Below are positions 48,891-60,420 of a stretch of 64,000 nucleotides of DNA, in pieces. The notes beneath the pieces are model-generated. The model made no database searches and had not been told where the DNA came from. It saw only the letters and a list, made by a program, of their open reading frames with translations. The DNA comes from Cercis canadensis (Eukaryota; Streptophyta; Magnoliopsida; Fabales; Fabaceae). Location: positions 1 through 64,000 of the forward strand of contig QAOA01005573.1 in assembly GCA_003255065.1 (NCBI GenBank), written 5' to 3'. Position 1 is the stretch's first letter; each line of letters starts with the position of its first letter. The position numbers and the translations under genes were made by a program.

Positions 48891-50115
48891 CTGTTTGCTG
48901 GTGGGTCATTGTAGCTGGCCCGGGACCCTGTGTCGGTTCGTCCCTATATATGACTCGGATATTTTTCTTTGGTTTCACTTTATTTGAGAAAAGACTGTTT
49001 GTTGCTGGGTCATTGTAACTGGCCCGGGACCCTGTGTTGGTTCGTCCCTGTATCTGACTCGGATATTTCTCTTGGGTTTCACTGTATTTGAGAAGGAACT
49101 GTTTGCTGGTGGGACATTGTATCTGGCCCAAGACCCTATTTCGGTTCGTCCCTTTATCTGACTCTAATTTTTTCTTGGGTTTCACTGTATCTGGGAAGGG
49201 TCTGTTTCTTGTTGGTTCAATGTTTCTGTCCCGAGACCCTGTTTCGGTTCGTCTCTGTTTCTGGTTCAGAAATTTTTCTTAGGTTTCACTGTATTTGGGA
49301 AGGATCTATTTCCTGGTAGGTCATTGTTTCTGCCGCGGGACCTTGTTTCGGTTTGTCCATGTATCTGACTTGGATATTTTTCTTGGGTTTCACTATATTT
49401 GGGAAGGGATTGTTGTCTGTTGGGTCATTGTATTTGGCCCGGGACCCTGTTTCGGTTTATCCCTATATCTGACTCGGATATTTTTCTTGGGTTTCACTGT
49501 ATTTGAGAAGGGACTGTTTGCTGGTGGGTCATTGTAGCTGGCCCGGGACCCTGTGTCTGTTCGTCCCTGTATTTGACTCGGATATTTTTCTTGGGTTTCA
49601 CTGTATTTGAGAAGGGACTATTTACTGGTGGGTCAATATATCTGGCCTGGGTCCCTGTTTCGGTTCGTCCCTGTATCTAACTCGAATTTTTTTTTTTCTG
49701 GGGTTTCACTGTATCTGGGAAGGGTCTGTTTCCTGGTGGATCAATGTTTCGGGCCCGGGAACCCGTTTCGGTTTGTCTATGTAGCTGCTTCAGAATTTTT
49801 TTTTAGGTTTCACTGTATTTAGGAAGGATCTATTTCCTGGTAGGTCATTGTTTCTGGCGCGGGACCCTGTTTCGGTTCGTCCCTGTATCTGACTCGGATA
49901 TTTTTCTTGGGTTTCACTATATTTGGGAAGGGACTTTTATCTGGTGGGTCATTGTATTTGGCCCGGGACCCTGTTTCAGTTCGTCCCTGTATCTGACTCG
50001 GATATTTTTTTTGGGTTTCACTGTATTTGAGAATGGACTGTTTACTGGTGGGTCATTGGATCTGGCCCGGGAACCTGTGTCAGTTCGTCCCTATATATGA
50101 CGCAGTTAGTTTTCT

Positions 50116-52076
50116 TTGGTTTCACTGTATTTGAGAAGGGACTGCTTGCCGGTGGGTCATTGTAACTGGCTCGAGACACTGTGTTGGTTCGTCCCTGTAT
50201 CTGACTCGGAAATTTTTCCTGGGTTTCACTGTATTTGCGAAGGGTCTGTTTGCTGGTGGGTCAATGCAGCCGGCCCGGGACTCTGTGTCGGTTCGTCCTT
50301 GTATCTTACTCTGATATTTTTCTGGGGTTTCACTATATTTGGGAAGGGATTGTTTTCTGGTGGGTCATTGTATTTGGCCCGGGACCCTGTTTCGGTTCAT
50401 CCCTGTATCTGACTAGGATATTTTTCTTAGGTTTCACTGTATTTGAGAAGGGACTGTTTGCTGGTAGGTCATTGTAGCTGGCCCGGGACCCTGTGTCTGT
50501 TCGTCCCTGTATCTGACTTGGATATTTTTCTTGGGTTTCACTGTATTTCAGAAGGGACTATTTGCTGGTGGGTCATTGTATCTGGTCCGTGTCCCTGTTT
50601 CGGTTCGTCCCTGTATCTAAGTCGGATTTTTTTTCTTGGGTTTCACTGTATCTGGGAAGGGTCTGTTTCCTGGTGGATCAATGTTTCTGGCCCGGGACCC
50701 TGATTCGGTTCGTCTATGTAGCTGGTTCAAAATTTTTTTTTAGGTTTCACTGTATTTAGGAAGGATCTATTTCCTGGTAGGTCATTATTTCTGGCCCGGG
50801 ACTCTCCTTCGGGTTGTCCCTGTATCTGACTCGGATATTTTTCTTGGGTTTCACCGTATCTGGGAAGGGACTGTTTTCTTGTAGGTCATTGTTTCTGGCC
50901 CGAGACCCTTTTTCGATTCGTCTCTGTTTCTGACTCGGATATGTTTCTTGGGTTTCACTGTATTTGCAAAGGGGACTGTTTGCTGGTGGGTCATTTTAGC
51001 TGGCCGGGACCCTGTGTCTGTTCGTCCCTGTATTTGACTCGGATATTTTTCTTTGGTTTCACTGTATCTGGGAAGGGTTTGTTTCCTGGTGGATCAATGT
51101 TTCTTGCCCGAGACCTTGTTTCGGTTCGTTTCTTTATCTGGTTCAGAATTTTTTCTTAGGTGTCACTGTATTTGGGAAGGATCTATTTCCTGGAAAGTCA
51201 TTGTTTCTGGCCCGGGACCCTGTTTCGGTTCGACCCTGTATCTGACTCGGATATTTTTCTGGGGTTCCACTATATTTGGGAAGAGACTGTTATCTGGTGG
51301 GTCATTGTATTTGGCCCGGGACCCTGTTTCGGTTCGTCCCTGTATCTGACTCGGATATTTTTCTTAGGTTTCACTGTATTTGAGAAGGGACTGTTTACTG
51401 GTGGGTCATTGTATCTGGCCCGGTACCCTGTGTGAGTTCGTCCCTATATATGACTCGGATATTTTTCTTTGGTTTCACTGTATTTGAGAAGGGACTGTTT
51501 ACCGGTGGGTCATTATAACTGGCCCGAGACCCTGTGTTGGTTCGTCCCTGTATCTAACTCGAAAATTTTTCTTGGGTTTCACTGTATTTGGGAAGGGTCT
51601 GTTTGCTGTTGGGTCAATGTAGCTGGCCTGGGACTCTGTGTCGGTTCTTCCTTGTATCTGACCCTTATATTTTTCTGGGGTTTCACTATATTTGGGAGGG
51701 ACTGTTGTCTGGTGGGTCATTGTATTTGGCCCGAGATCCTGTTTCGGTTCGTCCCTGTATCTGACTAAGATATTTTTCTCGGGTTTTACTGTATTTGGGA
51801 AGGGACTGTTTGCTGGTGGATAATTGCATCTGGCCCGGGTCCCTGTTTCGATTCATCCCTGTGTCTAACTCCGATTTTTTTCTTAGGTTTCACTGTATCT
51901 GGGAAGGGTCTGTTTCTTGGTGGATCAATGTTTCTGGCCCGGGAACCTGTTTCGGTTCGTCTCTGTATCTGGTTCAGAATTTTTTCTTAGGTTTCACTGT
52001 ATTTGAGAAGGATATATTTCCTGGTAGGTCATTGTTTCTGGCGCGTGACCCTGTTTCGGTTCGTTCCTTTATCTGA
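50116..52076 (+). repeat. partial third copy of the higher-order block
   Basis: About 50116-50880 matches 44178-44942 at a shift of 5,938 bp. About 51469-52076 matches 45117-45724 at a shift of 6,352 bp. The 414-bp difference equals four monomers, placed in about 50950-51450. Confidence 0.82.
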
Positions 52077-53215
52077 CTCGGATATTTTTCTTGGGTTTCA
52101 CTATATTTGGGAAGGAACTGTTGTCTGGTGGGTCATTGTATTTGGCCCGGGACCCTGTTTCGGTTCATTCCTATATCTGACTCGGATATTTTTCTTGGGT
52201 TTCACTGTATTTGAGAAGGGATTGTTGGCTGGTGGGTAATTGTAGCTGGCCCGGGACCCTGTGTCTGTTCGTCCCTGTATCTGACTCGGATATTTTTCTT
52301 GGGTTTCACTGTATTTGAGAACGGACTATTTGCTGGTGGGTCATTGTATCTGGCTCGGCTCACTGTTTCAGTTCGTCCCTGTATCTAACTCGAATTTTTT
52401 TTCTTGGGTTTAACAGTATCTGGGAAGGGTCTATTTCCTGGTGGATCAATGTTTTTGGCCCGGGACCCTGTTTCGGTTCGTCTATGTAGCTGGTTCAGAA
52501 TTTTTTTTTAGGTTTCACTGTATTTAGGAAGGATCTATTTCCTAGTAGGTCATTGTTTCTGGCCCGAGACCCTCCTTCGGTTCGTCCCTGTATCTGATTC
52601 GGATATTTTTCTTGGGTTTCACCGTATTTGGGAATGGACTGTTTTCTGGTAGGTCATTCTTTCTGGCCCGAGACCCTTTTTCGATTCATCTCTGTATCTG
52701 ACTCAGATATTTTTCTTGGGTTTCACTGTATTTATGTATGGTCTGTTTCCTGCTGGATCAATGTTTCTGGCCCGGGATCCTGTTTCGGTTCATTCTTGTA
52801 TCTGACTCAGAAATTTTTCTTGGGTTTCACTGTATTTGTGAAGGGTCTGTTTGCTGGTGGGTCAATGTAGCTGGCCAGGGACCTTGTGTCGGTTCGTCCC
52901 TGTATCTGACTCTGATATTTTTCTGGAGTTTCACTATATTTGGGAAGGGACTGTTGTGTGGTGGGTCATTGTATTTGGCTCAGGATCCTGTTTCGGTTCG
53001 TCCCTGTATCTGACTCGGATATTTTTCTCGGGTTTCACTGTATTTGGGAAGGGACTATTTGCTGGTGGGTAATTGTATCTGGGCCGGGTCCCTGTTTCGG
53101 TTCATCCCTGTATCTAACTCGAATTTTTTTCTAGAGTTTCATTGTATCCAGGAAGGGTCTGTTTCTTGGTGGATCAATGTTTCTGGCCCGGGACCCTGTT
53201 TCGGTTCGTCTCTGT
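51985..53215 (+). repeat. block copy, matches 40230-41460
   Basis: This is the downstream partner at a shift of 11,755 bp. Its right part also belongs to the block copied 3,014 bp downstream. Confidence 0.85.
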
Positions 53216-54080
53216 ATCTGGTTCAGAATTTTTTCTTAGGTTTCACTGTATTTGAGAAAGATCTATTTCCTGGTAGGTCCATGTTTCTTGCCCGGGACCC
53301 TCCTTCGGTTCGTTCCTGTATTTGACTTGGATATTTTTCTTGGGTTTCACTGTATTTGGGAATGGATTGTTTTCTTATAGGTCAATTTTTCTGGCCCGAT
53401 ACACTTTTTCAATTCGTCTCTGTATCTGACTCGGATATTTCTTATGGGTTTCACTGTATTTACGTCTGGATTGTTTCATGGTTGGTCAATGTATCTGACC
53501 CGAGACCCTGTTTCGGTTCGTTGCTGTATTTGACTCGGATATTTTTCTTGGGTTTCACTGCATTTACGAAGGGACTATTTTCTAGCAGGTCATTGTATTT
53601 GGCCCGAGAACCTATTTTGGTTCGTCCCTGTGTTTGACCCGGATATTTTTCTTGGGTTTCACTGTATTTGAGAAGGGTCTGTTTGCTGGTGGGTCATTGT
53701 AGCTGGCCCGGGACCCTGTGTCGGTTCGTCCCTATATATGACTCGGATATTTTTCTTGGGTTTCACTTTATTTGAGAAGAGACTGTTTGGTAGTGGGTCA
53801 TTGTAACTGGCCCGGGACCCTGTGTTGGTTCGTCCCTGTATCTGTCTCGGACATTTCTCTTGGGTTTCACTGTATTTGAGAAGGAACTGTTTGCTGGTAG
53901 GACATTGTATCTGGCCCAAGACCCTGTTTCGGTTCGTCCCTTTATCTGACTCTAATTTTTTCTTGGGTTTCACTGTATCTGGGAAGGGTCTGTTTCTTGG
54001 TGGATCAATGTTTCTGTCCCGGGACCCTGTTTCGGTTCGTCTCTGTTTCTGGTTCAGAATTTTTTCTTAGGTTTCACTGT
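52588..54080 (+). repeat. block copy, matches 55602-57094
   Basis: The copies match at a shift of 3,014 bp (29 monomers). Shared variants include TATTTATGTATGGTCTG, GGCCCGATAC, TATTTACGTCTGGA and GGCCCAAGAC followed by GACTCTAATTTTTTC. Confidence 0.87.
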
Positions 54081-54560
54081 ATTTGGGAAGGATCTATTTC
54101 TTGGTAGGTCATTGTTTCTGGCGTGGGACCCTGTTTCGGTTCGTCCCTGTATCTGACTCGGATATTTTTCTTCGGTTTCACTATATTTGGGAAGGGATTG
54201 TTGTCTGGTGGGTCATTGTATTTGGCCTGGGACCCTGTTTCGGTTCGTCCCTTTATCTGACTCTAATTTTTTCTTGGGTTTCACTGTATCTGGGAAGGGT
54301 CTGTTTGTTGGTGGATCAATGTTTCTGTCCCGGGACCCTGTTTCGGTTCGTCTCTTTTTCTGGTTCAGAATTTTATCTTAGGTTTCACTGTATTTGGGAA
54401 GGATCTATTTCCTGGTAGGTTATTGTTTCTGGCGCGGGACCCTGTTTCGGTTCGTCCCTATATCTGACTCGTATATTTTTCTTGGGTTTCACTATATTTG
54501 GGAAGGGATTGTTGTCTGGTGGGTCATTGTATTTGGCCTGGGACCCTGTTTCGGTTCATC
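53941..54560 (+). repeat. tandem duplication of a three-monomer unit (311 bp)
   Basis: TCTAATTTTTTC at 53951 recurs at 54262, 311 bp on. The same GGATCAATGTTTCTGTCC and CTGTTTCTGGTTCAG or CTTTTTCTGGTTCAG monomers follow in step. Confidence 0.9.
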
Positions 54561-55601
54561 CCTGTATCTTACTCCGATATTTTTCTTGGGTTTCACTGTA
54601 TTTAGGTATGGACTGTTTCATGGTTGGTTAATGTATCTTACCCGAGACCCTGTTTCGGTTCATCGCTGTATTTGACCCAGTTATTTTTCTTGGGTTTCAC
54701 TGCATTTGCGAAGGGACTATTTTCTAGTGGGTCATTGTATTAGGCCCGAGAACCTATTTCGGTTCGTCCCTGTGTTTGACTTGGATATTTTTTTTGGGTT
54801 TCACTATATCTGACAAGGGTCTGTTTGCTGGTGAGTCATTGTAGCTGGCCCGGGACCCTGTGTCGGTTGGTCCCTATATATGACTCGGATATTTTCCTTT
54901 GGTTTCACTTTATTTGAGAAGAGATTGTTTGCTGGTGGGTCATTGTAGCTGGCCCGGGACCTTGTTTTGGTTCGTCTCTGTATCTGACTCAGAAATTTTT
55001 CTTGGGTTTCATTGTTTTTGCGAAGGGTCTATTTTCTGGTGGGTCATTGTAGTTAGCCCGGGACTCTGTGTCGATTCGTCCCTGTATCTGACTCGGATAT
55101 TTCTCTTGGGTTTCACTGTATTTGCGAAGGAACTGTTTGCTGGTGGGACATTGTATCTGGCCCAAGACCCTGTTTCGGTTCGTCCCTTTATCTGACTCTA
55201 ATTTTTTTCTTGGGTTTCACTGTATTTGGGAACGGTCTGTTTCTTGGTGGATCAATGTTTCTGTCCTGGGACCCTGTTTCGGTTCGTCTCTATTTCTGGT
55301 TCAGAATTTTTTCTTAGGTTTCACTGTATTTGGGAAGGATATATTTCCTGGAAGGTCATTGTTTCTGGCGCGGGACCCTGTTTCGGTTCGTCCCTGTATC
55401 TGGCTCGGATATTTTTCTTGGGTTTCACTATATTTGGGAAGAGACTGTTGTCTGTTGGGTCATTGTATTTGGCCCGGGACCCTGTTTCGGTTTATTCCTA
55501 TATCTGACTCGGATATTTTTCTTGGGTTTCACTGTATTTGAGAAGGGACTGTTGGCTGGTGGGTCATTGTAGCTGGCCCGGGACCCTGTGTCTGTTCGTC
55601 C

Positions 55602-57094
55602 CTGTATCTGACTCGGATATTTTTCTTGGGTTTCACCGTATTTGGGAAGGGACTATTTTCTGGTAGGTCATTGTTTCTGGCCCGAGACCCTTTTTCGATT
55701 CGTCTCTGTATCTGACTCAAATATTTTTCTTGGGTTTCACTGTATTTATGTATGGTCTGTTTCCTGCTGGATCAATGTTTCTGGCCCGGGACCCTGTTTC
55801 GGTTCATTCCTGTATCTGACTCAGAAATTTTTCTTGGGTTCCACTGTATTTGCGAAGGGTCTGTTTGCTGGTGGGTCAATGTAGCTGGCCCGGGACCTTG
55901 TGTCGGTTCGTCCCTGTATCTGACTCTGATATTTTTCTGGGGTTTGACTATATTTGGGAAGGGACTGTTGTCTGGTGGGTCATTGTATTTGGCTCAGGAT
56001 CCTGTTTCGGTTCGTCCTTGTATCTGACTCGGATATTTTTCTCGGGTTTCACTGTATTTGAGAAGGGACTGTTTGTTGGTGGGTAACTGTATCTGGGCCG
56101 GATCCCTGTTTCGGTTCAGCCCTGTATCTAACTCGAATTTTTTTCTACAGTTTCACTGTATCCAGGAAGGGTCTGTTTCTTGGTGGATCAATGTTTCTAG
56201 CCCGGGACCCTGTTTCGGTTCGTCTCTGTATCTGGTTCAGAATTTTTTCTTAGGTTTCACTGTATCTGAGAAGGATCTATTTCCTGGTAGGTCCATGTTT
56301 CTTGCCCGGGACCCTCCTTCAGTTCGTCCCTGTATTTGACTCGGATATTTTTCTTGGGTTTCACTGTATTTGGTAATGGATTGTTTTCTTGTAGGTCAAT
56401 TTTTCTGGCCCGATACCCTTTTTCGATTCGTCTCTGTATCTGACTCGGATATTTCTCATGGGTTTCACTGTATTTACGTCTGGACTATTTCATGGTTGGT
56501 CAATGTATCTGACCCGAGACCCTGTTTCGGTTCGTTACTGTATTTGACTCGGATATTTTTCTTGGGTTTCACTGCATTTGCGAAGAGACTATTTTCTAGC
56601 GGGTCATTGTATTTGGCCCGAGAACCTATTTCGGTTCGTCCTTGTGTTTGACCCGGATATTTTTCTTGGGTTTCACTGTATTTGAGAAGGGTCTGTTTGC
56701 TGGTGGGTCATTGTAGCTGTCCCGGGACCCTGTGTCGGTTCGTCCCTATATATGACTCGAATATTTTTCTTTGGTTTCAATTTATTTGAGAAGAGACTGA
56801 TTGCTGGTGGGTCATTGTAACTGGCCCGGGACCCTATGTTGGTTCGTCCCTGTATCCGACTCGGATATTTCTCTTGGGTTTCACTGTATTTGAGACGGAA
56901 CTGTTTGCTGGTGGGACATTATATCTGGCCCAAGACTCTGTTTCGGTTCGTCCCTTTATCTGACTCTAATTTTTTTCTTGGGTTTCACTATATCTGGGAA
57001 GGGTCTGTTTCTTGGTGGATCAATGTTTCTGTCCCGGGACCCTGTTTCGGTTCGTCTCTGTTTCTGGTTCAGAATTTTTTCTTAGGTTTCACTG
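55602..57094 (+). repeat. block copy, matches 52588-54080
   Basis: This is the downstream partner at a shift of 3,014 bp, with scattered substitutions. Confidence 0.87.
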
Positions 57095-57356
57095 TATTTG
57101 GGAAGGATATATTTCCTGGTAGGTTATTGTTTCTGGCGCGGGACCCTGTTTCGGTTCGTCCCTTTATCTGACTCTAATTTTTTTCTTAGGTTTCACTATA
57201 TCTGGGAAGGGTCTGTTTCTTGGTGGATCAATGTTTCTGTCCCGGGACCCTGTTTCGGTTCGTCTCTGTTTCTGGTTCCGAATTTTTTCTTAGGTTTCAC
57301 TGTATTTGGGAAGGATATATTTCCTGGTAGGACATTGTTTCTGGCGCGGGACCCTG
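56940..57356 (+). repeat. tandem duplication of a two-monomer unit (208 bp)
   Basis: TGACTCTAATTTTTTTC occurs at 56961 and 57169, exactly 208 bp apart. The GGATATATTTCCTGG partner monomer follows each copy. Confidence 0.92.
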
Positions 57357-57365
57357 TTTCGGTTC

Positions 57366-60266
57366 GTGTATGTAGCTGGTTCAGAATTTTTTTTTAGGTT
57401 TCACTGTATTTAGGAAGTATCTATTTCCTAGTAGATCATTGTTTCTGACCCGGGACCCTCCTTCGGTTCGTCCCTGTATCTGACTCAGATATTTTTCTTG
57501 GGTTTCACCGTATTTGGGAAGGGACTGTTTTCTGGTAGGTCATTGTTTCTGGCCCGAGACCCTTTTTTCGATTTGTCTCTGTATCTGACTCAGATATTTT
57601 TCTTGGGTTTCACTGTAATTATGTATGGTCTGTTTCCTGCTGGATCAATGTTTCTGGCCTGGGACCCTGTTTCGGTTCGTCCCTTTATCTGACTCAGAAA
57701 TTTTTCTTGGGTTTCACTATATTTGCGAAGGGTCTGTTTGCTGGTGGGTCAATGTAGCTGGCCCGGGACTCTGTGTCGGTTCGTCCCTGTATTTCACTCT
57801 GATATTTTTCTGGGGTTTCACTATATTTGGGAAGGGACTGTTGTCTGGTGGGTCATTATATTTGGCCCAGGATCCTGTTTCGGTTCGTCCCTGTATCTGA
57901 CTCGGATATTTTTCTCGGGTTTCACTGTATTTGAGAAGGGACTTTTTGCTGGTGGGTAATTGTATCTGGGCCGGGTCCCTGTTTCGGTTCATCCCTGTAT
58001 CTAACTCGAATTTTTTTCTAGAGTTTCACTGTATCTAGGAAGGGTCTGTTTCTTGGTGGATCAATGTTTCTAGCCCGGGACCCTGTTTCGGTTCGTCTCT
58101 GTATCTGGTTCAGAATTTTTTCTTAGGTTTCACTGTATTTGATAAGGATATATTTCCTGGTAGGTCCATGTTTCTTGCCCGGGACCCTCCTTCGGTTCGT
58201 CCCTGTATTTGACTCGGATATTTTTCTTGGGTTTCACTATATTTGGGAATGGATTGTTTTCTTGTAGGTCAATTTTTCTGGCCCGATACCCTTTTTCGAT
58301 TCATCTCTGTAGCTGACTCGAGACCCTGTTTCGGTTCGTTGCTGTATTTGACTCGGATATTTTTCTTGTGTTTCACTGCATTTGCGAAGGGACTATTTTC
58401 TAGCGGGTCATTGTATTTGGCCCGAGAACCTATTTCGGTTCGTCCCTGTGTTTGACCCGGATATTTTTCTTGGGTTTCACTGTATTTGCGAAGGGACTGT
58501 TTTCTAGTGGGTCATTGTATCTGGCCCGAGAACCTATTTCGGTTCGTCCCTGTGTTTGACTCGGATATTTTTCTTTGGTTTCACTGTATTTGAGAAGGGA
58601 CTGTTGTCTGGTGGGTCATTGTAGCTGGCTCGGGACCCTGTTTCGGTTCGTTCCTGTATCAGACTCAGATTTTTTTTTTTGGGTTTCACTGTATCTGCGA
58701 AGGGTCTGTTTGCTGGTTGGTCATTGTAGCTGGCCCGGGACCTAGTGTCGGTTCGTCCCTGTATCTGACTTGGATATTTTTCTTTGGTTTCACTGTATTT
58801 TAAAAGGGACTGTTTGCTGGTGGGTCATTGTAGCTGGCTCGGGACCCTGTGTCGGTTCGTCCCTATATATGACTCGGATATTTTTCTTCGGTTTCACTTT
58901 ATTTGAGAAGAGACTGTTTGCTGGTGGGTCATTGTAACTGGCCCGGGACCCTTTTTCTGTTCGTCCCTGTATCTGACTCAGATATTTTTCTTGGGTTTCA
59001 CTATATTTGGGAAGGGACTGTTGTTTGGTGGGTCATTGTATTTGGCCCGGGACCCTGTTTCAATTCATTCTTGTATCTGACTCGTATATTTTTCTGGGGT
59101 TTCACTATATTTGGGAAGGGACTGTTGTCTGGTGTGTCATTGTATTTGACCCGGGACCCTGTTTCGGTTCATCCCTATATCTGACTCGGATATTTTTCTT
59201 GGGTTTCACTGTATTTGAGAAGGGACTGTTTGCTAGTGGGTCATTGTACCTGGACCGGGACCCTGTGTCTGTTCGTCCCTGTATCTGACTAGGATATTTT
59301 TCTTGGGTTTCACTATAGTTGAGAAGGGACTATTTGCTGGTGGGTCATTGTATCTGGCCCGGGTCCCTATTTCGGTTCGTTCTTGTATCTAACTCAGATT
59401 TTTTTTCTTGGGTTTCACTGTATCTGGGAAGGGTCTGTTTCAGGGGGGATCAATGTTTCTGGCCTGGGACCCTGTTTCAGTTCGTCTATGTAGCTGGTTT
59501 AGAATTTTTTTTTAGGTTTCACTGTATTTAGAAAGGATCTGTTTCCTGGTAGGTCATTGTTTCTGGCTCGGTACCCTCCTTCAGTTCGTCCCTGTATCTA
59601 ACTCAGATATTTTTCTTGGGTTTCACCGTATTTGGGAAGGGACTGTTTTCTGGTAGGTCATTGTTTCTGGCCCAAGACCCTTTTTCGATTCGTCTCTGTA
59701 TCTGACTCGGATATTTTTCTTGGGTTTCACTGTATTTATGTATGGACTGTTTCATGGTTGGTCAATGTATCTGACTCGAGACCCTGTGTCGGTTCGGCTG
59801 TGTGTCTGACTCGGATATTTTTCTTGGGTTTCACTGTATTTGCGAAGGGACTGTTTGTTGGTGGGTCATTGTAGTTGGCCCGGGACCTTGTGTCGGTTCG
59901 TCCCTCTATCTGACTCTGATATTTTTCTGGGGTTTCACTATATTTGGGAAGGGACTGTTATCTGGTGGGTCATTGTATTTGGCCCGTTACTCTGTTTTGG
60001 TTCGTCCCTGTATCTGACTTGGATATTTTTCTTGGGTTTCACTGTATTTGAGAAAGGACTTTTTACTGGTGGGTCATTGTATCTGGCCCGGGACCCTGTG
60101 TCAGTTCGTCCCTATATATGACTCGGATATTTTTCTTTGGTTTCACTATATTTGAGAAGAGACTATTTGCCGGTGGGTCATTATAACTGGCCCGAGACCC
60201 TGTGTTGGTTTGTCCCTGTAACTGACTCGGATATATCTCATGGGTTTCAATGTATTTAAGAAGGAT
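57366..60266 (+). repeat. block copy, matches 45920-48890, with a 70-bp deletion
   Basis: This is the downstream partner at shifts of 11,446 then 11,376 bp. A part (about 57650-58310) is repeated once more at 62681-63341 with a shift of 5,031 bp. Confidence 0.88.
58279..58313 (+). repeat. 35-bp remnant monomer (about 70 bp deleted)
   Basis: TGGCCCGATACC at 58279 and TGACTCGAGACC at 58314 are equivalent landmarks 35 bp apart. The matching monomers near 46827 and 63312 are full length, so the deletion is private to this copy. It accounts for the 70-bp change of shift between the flanking blocks. Confidence 0.9.
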
Positions 60267-60420
60267 TTGTTTGCTAGAGGGTTAATGTAGCTGGCCCGGG
60301 ACTCTGTGTTAGTTCGTCCCTGTATCTGACTCTGATATTTTTCTAGGGTTTCACTATATTTGGGAAGGGACTGTTGTCTGGTGGGTCATTGTATTTGGCC
60401 TGGGATCCTGTTTCGATTCG
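60140..60420 (+). repeat. block copy, matches 63678-63958
   Basis: The copies match at a shift of 3,538 bp (34 monomers). Shared variants are TTTGCCGGTGGGTCATTATA at 60165 and a GGGTTAATGTAGCTGG monomer next to it. Confidence 0.8.
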
